Shown: one piece after another, positions 23,130-31,242 of the stretch
How positions within the stretch are numbered: position 1 is the stretch's first letter
Layout: every line of letters begins with the position of its first letter
Assembly (NCBI GenBank): GCA_944390945.1
Contig: CALXRV010000011.1
Location: 1 to 37,976, forward strand
DNA: 37,976 nucleotides
Direction of reading: 5' to 3'
Source of the DNA: an uncultured Clostridia bacterium
Lineage (GTDB): Bacteria; Bacillota; Dehalobacteriia; UBA4068
The notes under the pieces: model-generated
What the model was told of the DNA's origin: nothing
Seen by the model: the letters and a program-made list of their open reading frames with translations, nothing else
The model's database searches: none
Program-made: the position numbers and the translations under genes

Positions 23130-25340
23130 CTACTGCAGCGGCTCGATCACCTCCAGAACCTCCGGGAAATCAATCCCGAGATCCTTGACGCGCTCGATCG
23201 TCGGCACGCCGTTCAGGTTCCAGCCGCGCCGCGGGTAAACCGCATCGATCAGCTTTTCATATTCAGCCTCTCTATATTTTCTCGTTTCGGCCATCTTTTC
23301 CTGCAGGCTCATCGCCGCGACCTGTTCTTTTGTAAAACCGACCAGATCCACCAGCTGTCCATCATAGCGCTCCTGGCGGGAAAGATATTCTTCCTCGGTT
23401 ACCGGGCCGGAAGAACGGTACGGAATGGCATCGTTCTTGCGCAGGCCTTTGCCCATACGAATATTGAAGATGCGCTGGAACTGATAGACCTTTTCCGACA
23501 TCCGCAGCATTCCGGGCGTATCAAGATGTTTGCCGGTAATGCCGTAATAGATATCGAAATAATTCTGCACATGCTCCGGCACCTTTGCCGGCTCATCCGT
23601 TTCGCTGTTGTTGGCAGGAACAATATCATTCCAGGGTAGCTTGCACAGGCCAAGCAGACCAAACCAGGTACGGAACATCGGGAAGTAATAAAGCGCTTCC
23701 GCCTTGTCTTCGAAAGTTGGGATCTGATTATTGACCTGATCCATAAAGATCAGCCAGGCTTCGTCATGCTGAGGCCCCTTGTTGGTCAGACCATAACCGC
23801 CCTTCTGCGCCAGCGATTCCTTGGAATTGTATTCCGAATACTCCAGTCCCTTCTGCTCCATACCGATATCTTCCAGGAACTGCGCGTCTGCACCATACTG
23901 TTCAACAAAGATCTTCTTCATCTTGTGCACGCCCTGGCCTGCAATCTGGCCAAATCCTTCATTACGCGCAATCTGATGCATCATTTCCAATGCAGCTTCC
24001 CAGTTGCCAAAATTCAATTCCAGCCCACCGGTAATCTCCTTATTGAGAATACCTGCTTCATAGCATTCCATGATAAACGCGGTCATCGTACCAAACGAAA
24101 TGGTATCCAAACCATAAGTGTCGCAGTAGAAATTCAGCTCGAGTATGGCCTCCGGGTCATCAATGCCACAGTTCGGACCCAAGCCAGCACCGTTTTCATA
24201 TTCCGGGCCATCGATGCAGACCGCCTGTCCCTTGTATGGGCCGGTCTTCAGTTTGAAATGGTCGGCCGCTTTGGCGCAGGCCATCGAGCAGCCATACCAA
24301 CAACCATCCGCCGCACCCTGCGTCAGATATTTTTCAATAAATACCGTGGAGCGGAAGCGATCGATGCCAGGATGGCTACCGAATTTGAAATTGTTGGTCG
24401 GCAGGATATCATAAGCATCCATCACTTCCAGGATGTTCGCCGTACCCACCTTACGCATTCCGTTCTGCAAATTATCAAGATCATGAATTTCCTTATGATA
24501 TTTTTTCCCCACCTGATTGATGATGCTGATATCATAAGGGTCGTTAAGATCTGCTTTCACGCCGGAGAACTTGCAGACCAGCGCCTTGATATTCTTATGG
24601 CGGAATACTCTGCCCAGTCCGCCGCGGCCAGCCTGTTTCAGCCGAACCACACCGCGGTTCGGATCATAGAAGGTGAAGTTGATCATGCCAATATTGGAAT
24701 ACTTGGCCGCAGAACCGGCGCAGACCACCGCCACATTCTTACGGTCATTTTCATCATCCGCATACATATAGGTCAATTCTTCACCCAATACATGCGCATC
24801 TTCATGCTCCAGCGGTGCGGTCTCGATCGAAATGGTGTTTTTATTGCCGTCAATGACGAGGATCACATCTTCCTTTGCCGTTCCCTTCAAGGTCAGGCCG
24901 TCAAAGCCGGAGAACTTGAGCAGCGGGCCAAAATAACCGCCCACATTCGTATCAAAAGGGGTATCTGTCAACGGAGAAATCGAGCAGAGCAGCGTTTTAC
25001 CAGTACCAGCATACTGTGTTACCCCGCAGAGCGGGCCGGGCGACATGGTGATCGCATTTTCCGGCGAATCCCAACGCGTGCTGGGCTTGACCTCATCCCA
25101 GAGATAGCGCAGGCAATAGCCCTTGCCACCGGTAAACACTTCTTTTACCTTCGGGTCGATATCCGTAATCTCGATGCTGTTGCGGCTGAAATCCACAGTA
25201 AGGTATTTGTCCGTATACCCGCGGTGAATCGGTTTATGGTCATAAGTGATCCGTGTCAATTCCACATGCGCATCCTGCATGCGTTTCAATTCTTCCGCCG
25301 GGATGCCGTGATACTTCTTCACATCGCAAATCCTGATCAT
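23130..25340 (-). CDS. aor: Tungsten-containing aldehyde:ferredoxin oxidoreductase (AOR family)
   Basis: The ATG at 25340 has AAGGAGG about 8 bases upstream and gives 736 residues, longer than ~605-residue archaeal AOR because of an N-terminal extension of about 40 residues before GYTDKYLTVDF and a C-terminal extension. Pterin-binding segments are seen at GGKGYCLRYLWDEV, SPGPLCGVTQYAGTGKT and AGRGGLGRVFRHKNIKA. The 4Fe-4S ligands are CWYGCSMAC, with spacing CxxxCxxxC rather than CxxCxxxC, plus a later cysteine in LLGLCKLPWND. The enzyme should interconvert aldehydes and acids with a bis-tungstopterin centre and pass electrons to the ferredoxin encoded 13 bases upstream. Other AOR-family roles, such as BamB-like, are possible because the subfamily is not resolved. 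Confidence 0.93.
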   Translation of the reverse strand: MIRICDVKKYHGIPAEELKRMQDAHVELTRITYDHKPIHRGYTDKYLTVDFSRNSIEITDIDPKVKEVFTGGKGYCLRYLWDEVKPSTRWDSPENAITMSPGPLCGVTQYAGTGKTLLCSISPLTDTPFDTNVGGYFGPLLKFSGFDGLTLKGTAKEDVILVIDGNKNTISIETAPLEHEDAHVLGEELTYMYADDENDRKNVAVVCAGSAAKYSNIGMINFTFYDPNRGVVRLKQAGRGGLGRVFRHKNIKALVCKFSGVKADLNDPYDISIINQVGKKYHKEIHDLDNLQNGMRKVGTANILEVMDAYDILPTNNFKFGSHPGIDRFRSTVFIEKYLTQGAADGCWYGCSMACAKAADHFKLKTGPYKGQAVCIDGPEYENGAGLGPNCGIDDPEAILELNFYCDTYGLDTISFGTMTAFIMECYEAGILNKEITGGLELNFGNWEAALEMMHQIARNEGFGQIAGQGVHKMKKIFVEQYGADAQFLEDIGMEQKGLEYSEYNSKESLAQKGGYGLTNKGPQHDEAWLIFMDQVNNQIPTFEDKAEALYYFPMFRTWFGLLGLCKLPWNDIVPANNSETDEPAKVPEHVQNYFDIYYGITGKHLDTPGMLRMSEKVYQFQRIFNIRMGKGLRKNDAIPYRSSGPVTEEEYLSRQERYDGQLVDLVGFTKEQVAAMSLQEKMAETRKYREAEYEKLIDAVYPRRGWNLNGVPTIERVKDLGIDFPEVLEVIEPLQ

Positions 25341-25353
25341 CTGCCCAACCTCC

Positions 25354-25740
25354 TTATGCTTCTTCAATCCGAATCGCGCCGGTGGGGCAGGCCTTTACGC
25401 AAAGCCCGCAAGCCGTGCACTTCGACGGTTCCAGATGGTCGTCGCACTGCACCATGATCTGCAGCGGGCAAAAGCCCACGCACATCAGGCAGCCGGCACA
25501 TTCCTTTTTATTCAACATATACACGCCTTTGGCGTTCGGCTGGATCACACCGGTATTACAAACCGCAGCGCATTCACCGCACTGCGTGCAAACGGTGATC
25601 TCATAGCCGCCTTCTTCCTTTTCCGTGATGCGTATCGCCGACTTGGCGCTGTCCTCAACTTTGTAAAAAGCCTTGGAGCAGGCAGCCTCGCATTGACGGC
25701 AGCCGATGCACAACGAATCATCCTTCACTACCCGTTTCAC
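25354..25740 (-). CDS. Four-cluster 4Fe-4S ferredoxin, AOR electron-transfer subunit
   Basis: A 128-residue polyferredoxin with four cysteine motifs: CIGCRQCEAAC, CTQCGECAAVC, CAGCLMCVGFC and CTACGLCVKAC. Such AorB-like subunits relay electrons between AOR and ferredoxin or a flavin subunit in the cytoplasm. The GTG start at 25740 overlaps the stop of the ThiF-like gene as GTGA and has GGGAGG seven bases upstream. It precedes AOR by 13 bases. All cysteines needed for four clusters are present. No separate flavin subunit is encoded beside it. Confidence 0.92.
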   Translation of the reverse strand: MKRVVKDDSLCIGCRQCEAACSKAFYKVEDSAKSAIRITEKEEGGYEITVCTQCGECAAVCNTGVIQPNAKGVYMLNKKECAGCLMCVGFCPLQIMVQCDDHLEPSKCTACGLCVKACPTGAIRIEEA

Positions 25741-26444
25741 GATTTTTCCTCCCTTGCCTGATTTTCTCCCATATCGAGCACATCATACTGATGTTGCAAT
25801 AAATCCAGATAAAGCAGCCGACCGCGCAAAATACCTTCCCTCTGCAACAGCACTTTCACCGCTTCCGCTGTCTGCAATGCAGCGACGGCAGCCGGCGTAA
25901 ACGACGGATTGCCGAACGCTGCCTCTGCGCCCGCACCATCGAATCCCGCATAATATTTGGAAAGCAGCTTGTCGCCGGGGAAACAGACGCCAACCTGGCC
26001 ATACCAACCGGCGATCGCACCATGAACGAGCGGAATACCCAGCCGCTCAGTAGCAGCCTCCAGGACCAGCCGCGTCGGGATGCCATCGCTGCAGTCGAGC
26101 ACCAGATCGCTACCGGCCAGCAGTTCCTCGGCATTTTCCGCGTCCAACCGTACGTTCAGCGGTCGAAATACCACGTCAGGGTTTACCGCCATGATACGCT
26201 GCTCTGCCGCCATGACCTTCAACATACCAAGTGTGGCCTCGTTCGCCAGCAGCTGTCGGTTGAGGTTTGTCACTTCCACCCGGTCGTCATCGATGCCGGT
26301 AATCCGACCGACGCCAACCCGAGCCAGCAGCTCTGCGGCATAACCGCCTAAACCGCCCAAACCGACTATGGCAACATGACGCGAATGCAGGTATTCCGTC
26401 TCTTTTTCTGCAATGCACGATGCATTGCGCGCGTATCGCTCCAT
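25737..26444 (-). CDS. ThiF/MoeB/HesA family adenylyltransferase
   Basis: A 235-residue E1-like enzyme. The nucleotide loop GLGGLGG (residues ~28-34) is followed by DDDRVEVTNLNRQ, with the conserved acidic residue and the arginine needed for ATP binding, and by DCSDGIPTR. These enzymes adenylylate the C-terminal glycine of MoaD/ThiS-type proteins. It is the first gene of the AOR operon, and the matching GG-tailed carrier lies three genes later. No zinc-binding CxxC pairs are seen, unlike classical MoeB. Start: ATG with AAGGGA seven bases upstream. Very likely it activates the MoaD-like protein for pterin sulfuration; a role in thiamine or cysteine synthesis is less likely in this context. Confidence 0.9.
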   Translation of the reverse strand: MERYARNASCIAEKETEYLHSRHVAIVGLGGLGGYAAELLARVGVGRITGIDDDRVEVTNLNRQLLANEATLGMLKVMAAEQRIMAVNPDVVFRPLNVRLDAENAEELLAGSDLVLDCSDGIPTRLVLEAATERLGIPLVHGAIAGWYGQVGVCFPGDKLLSKYYAGFDGAGAEAAFGNPSFTPAAVAALQTAEAVKVLLQREGILRGRLLYLDLLQHQYDVLDMGENQAREEKS

Positions 26445-26474
26445 AGGCGTTTCCCTTCATAATAAAAACCATAT

Positions 26475-26510
26475 AAAAAACCATGGCTACGCTGAAAACA
26501 GCTGCCATGG
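26475..26510 (-). terminator. Leader terminator before the thiF-like gene (attenuator)
   Basis: On the minus strand a CCATGGC/GCCATGG stem (26510-26504 with 26487-26481), extended by CAGC/GCTG inside, is followed by TTTTTT (26480-26475). It ends ~30 bases before the start codon and would stop transcription inside the leader, as expected for riboswitch control. Confidence 0.85.
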
Positions 26511-26557
26511 TCATGTTCTGTCATCATATTCACAGGCCGCCTCTTACAATATTCGCA

Positions 26558-26595
26558 TATCCCGCTCAGGTTATACTATCCCGCTCAGGTTATAC
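26558..26595. repeat. Perfect 19-base tandem duplication in the AOR-operon leader
   Basis: TATCCCGCTCAGGTTATAC occurs twice head to tail (26558-26576 and 26577-26595) with no mismatch. It lies between the putative aptamer and the terminator. It may be recent slippage, or two copies of a binding site or linker. Confidence 0.95.
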
Positions 26596-26624
26596 GGACA
26601 GAAAAAGAGACCGGCGCTTTTTCG

Positions 26625-26711
26625 GAACCTTTCCAAGCGGGAGGCGCTGCCGTTTCCAACAACACCCATTGGCCGACCACCATCGTGCAGGCACTTTAGG
26701 CGGCTAGGCTC
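26625..26711 (-). promoter_or_regulatory. Structured leader of the AOR operon; candidate Moco/Tuco riboswitch aptamer
   Basis: On the minus-strand RNA GAGCC/GGUUC (26711-26707 with 26629-26625) closes a junction. Inside are a GC-rich P2 arm built on GCCG/CGGC and a hairpin GUUGUUG-GAAA-CGGCAGC (26663-26646), seven pairs capped by a GNRA tetraloop, followed by a CCUCC-containing arm. Order, sizes and the GGAAACG loop match the mop leader. Downstream genes are a tungsten enzyme and its cofactor genes, which fits a tungsten-cofactor sensor. The 396-base gap 26445-26840 also holds the promoter, a 19-base repeat and a terminator, but no gene. Confidence 0.55.
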
Positions 26712-26773
26712 GGATTCCTAAGGAATCATATGCATGAACATGTAAAAATGCAGCCATTCATCTAGCTGAATTC

Positions 26774-26802
26774 ATTATAGCACTGTCTGCAAATCCTGTC
26801 AA
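26774..26802 (-). promoter_or_regulatory. Promoter of the AOR operon
   Basis: On the minus strand TTGACA (26802-26797) and TATAAT (26779-26774) with a 17-base spacer, a consensus promoter. It starts only 38 bases after the tupC stop codon with no terminator in between. Confidence 0.9.
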
Positions 26803-26840
26803 TCATACAACAGGCTAGAGAAATCAAAATATCGCGCTGC

Positions 26841-27527
26841 CTACCAGCTCTGTACGCTCTGCTCCGCCACAAAGCGGCGTACGGCGTCATTTGCCGGATG
26901 CAGCAGCATCTGTTCTGCCGTGCCGCTGGCCAGATGACGCCCTTTTTCCAAAAAATGTATTTCGTCACATACACGGAATAGATGCGGCAGCTGATGGCTG
27001 ATCAGAATCCAAGTGATCGACCGCGTCGCCTGTCGCTCCAGCATCCATCCTTCAAAAAGCCTTGTACTATCCGGATCCAGATTGGAAAGCGTTTCGTCTA
27101 CGATCACCAGCTGCGGGTCAAAAATAAGCGCACGTGCAAACGAAAGTTTTTGCTGCTCCCCACTGCTCAGGCTGCGTGCGGATTGCTTTCGCTTATCTGC
27201 AAGACCACAACGCGCGAGCCATTGCTCCACACGCGTTTCATCCGGCCGGATCCCACGCAAGCGTAACGGATAGACCAAATTCTTATAAACAGAATCATGC
27301 AGCATATAGGGCTTCTGCGCCGTCATCGTGATATCGCGCGGTTTCAATCCCTCATAATCAATACTGCCGGCATCCGCTATCAGCGTGCCCGCCAGCAGGC
27401 GGCATAGCGTGGTTTTACCACAACCATTGGGGCCGATCAAACCGTGAATCCGTCCCGGCGCCAGATAGAGGTCCCTGATCTGCAGGTGGAAATCCCCCAG
27501 TTTTTTTTCCAGCTCAATCATCCTCAT
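26841..27527 (-). CDS. tupC: Tungstate ABC transporter ATP-binding protein TupC
   Basis: The ATG at 27527 has AAGGAGG about nine bases upstream and gives 228 residues; an ATG two codons later is less well spaced. It shows Walker A GPNGCGKTT, the signature LSSGEQQKLSFARAL, Walker B LVIVDETLSNLD and the H-loop SHQ. The protein is short and lacks the C-terminal TOBE/MOP domain of ModC, which fits TupC. It powers uptake of tungstate together with the permease, whose gene it overlaps by 14 bases. Cytoplasmic face of the membrane. Confidence 0.88.
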   Translation of the reverse strand: MRMIELEKKLGDFHLQIRDLYLAPGRIHGLIGPNGCGKTTLCRLLAGTLIADAGSIDYEGLKPRDITMTAQKPYMLHDSVYKNLVYPLRLRGIRPDETRVEQWLARCGLADKRKQSARSLSSGEQQKLSFARALIFDPQLVIVDETLSNLDPDSTRLFEGWMLERQATRSITWILISHQLPHLFRVCDEIHFLEKGRHLASGTAEQMLLHPANDAVRRFVAEQSVQSW

Positions 27528-28212
27528 CCGGCGTATCCTCCTTACGAAAATGATCGGCAAGACATTGTATGATGAAAGCCATGATCATCAACAGAACACC
27601 AAGAAATATTCCTGCTTCAAAATCACCGGCGCTCTTCAGCGCAGAAATCGTCGTTGTCATCGTACGCGTACTGTTCTTGATATTGCCACCAATCAGAAAA
27701 ACAGCGCCGACTTCACTGATCGAACGGCCATAGCCGGTAACTACGGCAAAATATACCTCGTTCTTCATTTCCCGCAGCAACAGCCAACGGGTCTGGCGCT
27801 CTGTCGCGCCCATCGTTTTGGCAAAGGCATAAACCGCTGGCGCAATGCGTTCTGCATAAGAATGAATCAGTCCGCAGATCAGTGGCGTAATGATCAACAC
27901 TTGTGCAAACACCATGCCCTGAATGGTAAATACCCATTCCAGCATGCCCAGTGGTCCTTTATTGCGCAGCAACATATACGAAAACAGGCCGATCACCACC
28001 GGCGGCGCAGCCATCAAGGTTCGGTTCAACCGCACCACAATACGTTTACCGGCGAACTGCGCGCGCTGCAGCAACAAACCAAGCAATACACCAAGAACAG
28101 AAGAGATCAGCACTGACCAGAAGGACATCACCAGCGTGACGCGGATCGAATCCGTAACGCCGACCATGGAAAAAAAATCAGAAAAGAACCCGGAAAAGAG
28201 ACGATCGGCCAT
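27514..28212 (-). CDS. tupB: Tungstate ABC transporter permease TupB
   Basis: The ATG at 28212 has GGAGGG five bases upstream and gives 232 residues; an in-frame ATG at 28224 lacks a site. About five to six membrane helices are visible, beginning with IRVTLVMSFWSVLISSVLGVLLGLLL. The coupling segment GATERQTRWLLLREMKNEVYFAVVTGYGRSISEVGAVFLIGGNIKNSTRTM contains the EAA-type loop and the GRSISEVGAV pattern found in tungstate permeases. It forms the channel in the cytoplasmic membrane for tungstate delivered by TupA. A sulfate or molybdate permease is the nearest alternative; the binding protein favours tungstate. Confidence 0.88.
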   Translation of the reverse strand: MADRLFSGFFSDFFSMVGVTDSIRVTLVMSFWSVLISSVLGVLLGLLLQRAQFAGKRIVVRLNRTLMAAPPVVIGLFSYMLLRNKGPLGMLEWVFTIQGMVFAQVLIITPLICGLIHSYAERIAPAVYAFAKTMGATERQTRWLLLREMKNEVYFAVVTGYGRSISEVGAVFLIGGNIKNSTRTMTTTISALKSAGDFEAGIFLGVLLMIMAFIIQCLADHFRKEDTPDEDD

Positions 28213-28273
28213 ATAGCCCTCCATCCAGAGAAGCGGGTGGGCTCATGCCCACCCGCCATCCGCGCCTGTAACT

Positions 28274-29212
28274 TTACTGATCGCTGCCAGCATTGGGGAA
28301 GAACAGCGGTTCGCCGTACTGATCCACACCATATTCTGCGATCAACGCCTGCACTTCATCCGAGCAAATCCATTCGATGAACGCATTTGCACCCTCGATG
28401 TTTGTTTCCGGCCACTGCTCTGGGTTGACCGCGATCACGCCATACTGATTAAGCAGATTGCTGTCGCCCTCGCAGATAATGCTCATCGTCGGGAAATCCG
28501 CCTGACGGGAAAGCCAGGTGCCACGGTCAGAGAGGCAGTAAGCCTGCAACTCATCAGCCATGGTCAGCGTATCGCCCATGCCCGCGCCGGCCGACACATA
28601 ATTCGGATTGCTTTCATAATCAAGCCCCAGCGCTTCCCAGATACCGGTTTCTTTCGTGTGCGTACCGGAATCATCGCCGCGAGAAACAAAAGACAGACTC
28701 TCATCGAGGATCTGTTGGAACACCGCATTGATGTCGCTGCTAACCGCGATTGCGCCATCCGTCGGGCCAACGATCACAAAGTCATTGTACATCACAGGAA
28801 AACGTTCCACGCCATAGCCGTCCGCAACGAACTGCTCCTCGCGCGCCTTCGCATGAACCAGCAGGACATCCGCCTCACCGTCCATGCCGAGCTGCAGCGC
28901 AGCGCCGGTGCCGACCGCCGTCCATTCCAGCGTCCAACCGGTATCTTCCTGGAAGAGCGGTGCCAGATAATCCAGCAGACCGGTATCATCCGTGCTCGTG
29001 GTCGTCGCCATCAGCAAAACGCCCTTTTCCTCTACCGCGCCTTCAGACTCCGCCTCTGCTTCTGCATCAGCGTCTTCCGACTGCTCCGAACCCGCCTGTT
29101 CCTGCTCACCTTCCGGCAGCGTCGTCTCATCGGTCGTATCACCGCAAGCGGCCAAAGCAAAGATGCACATCGTCAAAACACAGATCAACAACAGACTAAA
29201 CTTTTTTTGCAT
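28274..29212 (-). CDS. tupA: Tungstate-binding lipoprotein TupA
   Basis: The ATG at 29212 follows GGAGGAG and gives 312 residues. A lipoprotein signal peptide ends in LAAC (C23). The mature N-terminus is a long acidic linker of Glu/Asp/Ser (about residues 24-60). The binding domain starts at LLMATTTSTDDTGLL, whose TTTST element is the tungstate-binding signature of TupA, and includes SFVSRGDDSGTH. The protein is anchored outside the cytoplasmic membrane and passes tungstate to TupBC. It leads the tupABC operon from a consensus promoter and is divergent from the GTPase-ABC gene. Molybdate cannot be excluded, but the motif and the AOR neighbours favour tungstate. Confidence 0.92.
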   Translation of the reverse strand: MQKKFSLLLICVLTMCIFALAACGDTTDETTLPEGEQEQAGSEQSEDADAEAEAESEGAVEEKGVLLMATTTSTDDTGLLDYLAPLFQEDTGWTLEWTAVGTGAALQLGMDGEADVLLVHAKAREEQFVADGYGVERFPVMYNDFVIVGPTDGAIAVSSDINAVFQQILDESLSFVSRGDDSGTHTKETGIWEALGLDYESNPNYVSAGAGMGDTLTMADELQAYCLSDRGTWLSRQADFPTMSIICEGDSNLLNQYGVIAVNPEQWPETNIEGANAFIEWICSDEVQALIAEYGVDQYGEPLFFPNAGSDQ

Positions 29213-29269
29213 TGAACTCTCCTCCTCAAACAGACAAAGATCAGCACATTCTTCTGTCAAAGCCTACGT

Positions 29270-29338
29270 CCTCCCCCAAACTGCCGGCGGCAAGCTAGCA
29301 ATGTCCAGGGAACGCCACGCTATCACTCTGGCTGGAGA
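29270..29338 (-). other. Possible structured tupA leader
   Basis: In the minus-strand leader UCUCC/GGAGG (29338-29334 with 29274-29270) could close a small multi-branch structure containing GCCA/UGGC and UGCC/GGCA hairpins. It lacks the GGAAACG loop seen in the two other leaders and has no obvious terminator, so I do not assign it to a riboswitch class. The 439-base gap 29213-29651 otherwise holds two divergent promoters; I see nothing in 29400-29590. Confidence 0.3.
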
Positions 29339-29364
29339 TATGTAGCTGTTTAACAAACAGATGC

Positions 29365-29393
29365 ATTCTAGCACCTTCATGAACCCTTGTCAA
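29365..29393 (-). promoter_or_regulatory. Promoter of tupABC
   Basis: On the minus strand TTGACA (29393-29388) and TAGAAT (29370-29365) are separated by 17 bases, giving a leader of about 150 bases before tupA. Confidence 0.88.
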
Positions 29394-29592
29394 TAGACGG
29401 CGGCGGCGAACAGTAAAACAGCAAAATAAATTCTCAACAGGCAAATTCCCCCAGCCCTACTTGCCGCTGGTTGCAGGATCTGCAATTGTCATTTCCACTG
29501 CTAAAGATACTCTGCTTCGCATGTCTCTTTTCACGGCCAGGCCAGCACGTACGACGCAGATGCAGCTTAACCCCATTTACCCATAGAAAAAA

Positions 29593-29621
29593 TTGACTTT
29601 TCGGCCCGCTTTTTTTATACT
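29593..29621 (+). promoter_or_regulatory. Promoter of the GTPase-ABC fusion gene
   Basis: TTGACT (29593-29598) and TATACT (29616-29621) with a 17-base spacer rich in T, 30 bases before the start codon. It is divergent from the tupABC promoter about 200 bases away. Confidence 0.85.
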
Positions 29622-29651
29622 TGGAAAGGAAATATAGAAAGGAAGTGCCAC

Positions 29652-31181
29652 ATGAAGCTCGTCACGGTAGCCGGCCCGCCTTCTTCCGGCAAAACAGCTG
29701 TATTGCTGCAGCTGATCCGCCATTTTCAACAAAACGGGCAACAGGCGGGCGTTGTCAAATTTGATTGTCTGACCTCTTTCGATCATCTGCGCTATGCAGA
29801 ACATGGCATTCCCGTCAAGATCGGGTTTTCCGGCAAATTCTGTCCTGATCACTATTATGTCAGCAATATCGAAGACGCGCTCAACTGGGGAAAACGTATG
29901 GGGTTGGATTGGCTGTTGACAGAAAGCGCCGGGCTCTGCAACCGATGCTCCCCTTACATCAAAGGTGTCACGGCAGTCTGCGTCATCGATTGCCTGGCTG
30001 GCATGTCTACACCGCGCAAGATCGGCCCGCTGCTGCAGTTTGCCGATATTGTCGCGGTCACGAAAGGCGATATCGTCTCCCAAGCCGAACGGGAGGTGTT
30101 TTCCCATAATATTCGCGCGGTAAATCCTCGCGCTGCAATCCTGCACATCAACGGTATTACTGGCCAGGGTTCTGTTTTGTTACACCAGTCCCTGCTGACC
30201 ACGCGTGATACCCAGACCCTGCGTGATAGCCGCCTGCGTTTTTCCATGCCCTCGGCCGTCTGCTCCTACTGCACCGGTGAAATCAAGATCGGCGATGCCT
30301 ACCAGATGGGCATGATGCGCAAGATGAATTTTGACGGTGAAGATGTCCTTGCGGAAGAAGAGCAGCTTCCGGTGCCGCAACAATCGTCGGAGCAATCAGA
30401 GAACCGCTTCCGCAGCCTGCACACGCTGACCATCTGCAGCGGACATGATAAAGACGGCCAGCCGGAAAAACATGACTGCATGGTCCATGCGGAACAGGTG
30501 GTGGCGATCGTCGGTCCGACCGGCGCAGGGAAAAGCCAGCTGCTTGCAGATATTGAATGCCTTGCGCGCGGGGATACGCCGACCGGCCGCACCATATTGC
30601 TCGATGGGGAAACCGCCAGCGATAAAGAACGATTTCATCCTGCAGAAAAACCCGTCGCGCAGCTTTCGCAGAATATGAACTTTGTTGCGGATATGACGGT
30701 GCAGGAATTCCTGCGCAGCCATGCGGATAGCCGTGGGCTGCGGGATACGGAATCCCTGGTGGAGCTCTGCTTTTCCTGTGCCAATACGCTTTCCGGCGAG
30801 CAGTTTCGCCCCACGGATAAGGTGACGCGCCTTTCTGGTGGGCAATCGCGCGCATTGATGATTGCTGACGTTGCTTTTCTCAGTGCATCGCCGATCGTGC
30901 TGATCGATGAAATCGAAAATGCTGGTGTCGACCGGCGCCGCGCGATCGAACTTCTAGCGCAGAACGGCAAGATGATCTTCCTTTCCACGCATGATCCGCT
31001 GTTGGCGCTGCGCGCGGACAAGCGCATTGTCATCCGTAACGGCGGCATTGCCGAGATCCGGGATACGACGGCGGCAGAGCGCAACAGCCTGCTGCGACTG
31101 GAACAGATGGATCGGGAATTGCAGGCCTGCCGGGATCTGTTGCGGGGTGGCGACGAAGTCATCCCGACTGTGCTGGCCTAA
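29652..31181 (+). CDS. HypB/CobW-like GTPase fused to an ABC-type ATPase
   Basis: A 509-residue cytoplasmic protein with two nucleotide-binding halves. Residues 1-~200 form a P-loop GTPase of the HypB/UreG/CobW type: GPPSSGKT (8-15), a switch-like region with KFDC and FCPDHYY, a cysteine pair LCNRC (96-99), and TKGD (137-140) as a G4-like motif. A CxxC pair (C204, C207) follows. Residues ~255-500 form an ABC ATPase: Walker A GPTGAGKS (288-295), signature LSGGQ (394-398), Walker B IVLIDEIEN with D419/E420, and the H-loop STHD. There are no membrane segments. Such GTPases insert or deliver metals, and the gene is divergent from tupA. I infer a metal-handling or enzyme-activation role for tungsten or molybdenum; the actual partner is unknown. 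Start: ATG with AAGGAAG upstream. Confidence 0.85.
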   Translation: MKLVTVAGPPSSGKTAVLLQLIRHFQQNGQQAGVVKFDCLTSFDHLRYAEHGIPVKIGFSGKFCPDHYYVSNIEDALNWGKRMGLDWLLTESAGLCNRCSPYIKGVTAVCVIDCLAGMSTPRKIGPLLQFADIVAVTKGDIVSQAEREVFSHNIRAVNPRAAILHINGITGQGSVLLHQSLLTTRDTQTLRDSRLRFSMPSAVCSYCTGEIKIGDAYQMGMMRKMNFDGEDVLAEEEQLPVPQQSSEQSENRFRSLHTLTICSGHDKDGQPEKHDCMVHAEQVVAIVGPTGAGKSQLLADIECLARGDTPTGRTILLDGETASDKERFHPAEKPVAQLSQNMNFVADMTVQEFLRSHADSRGLRDTESLVELCFSCANTLSGEQFRPTDKVTRLSGGQSRALMIADVAFLSASPIVLIDEIENAGVDRRRAIELLAQNGKMIFLSTHDPLLALRADKRIVIRNGGIAEIRDTTAAERNSLLRLEQMDRELQACRDLLRGGDEVIPTVLA

Positions 31182-31242
31182 CTATCATCGAAAGAAAAAT
31201 GATTGCAGCGATAGATGACTGACGAAAGAAAGGATGAACCGC

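Noticed and set aside
23766-25457. A 563-codon open frame antisense to AOR
   Set aside because: It is a shadow of a confidently identified gene, has no ribosome binding site and shows no recognisable fold.
26558-26595. Tandem 19-base repeat as a CRISPR or minisatellite
   Set aside because: There are only two copies, without spacers and without cas genes.
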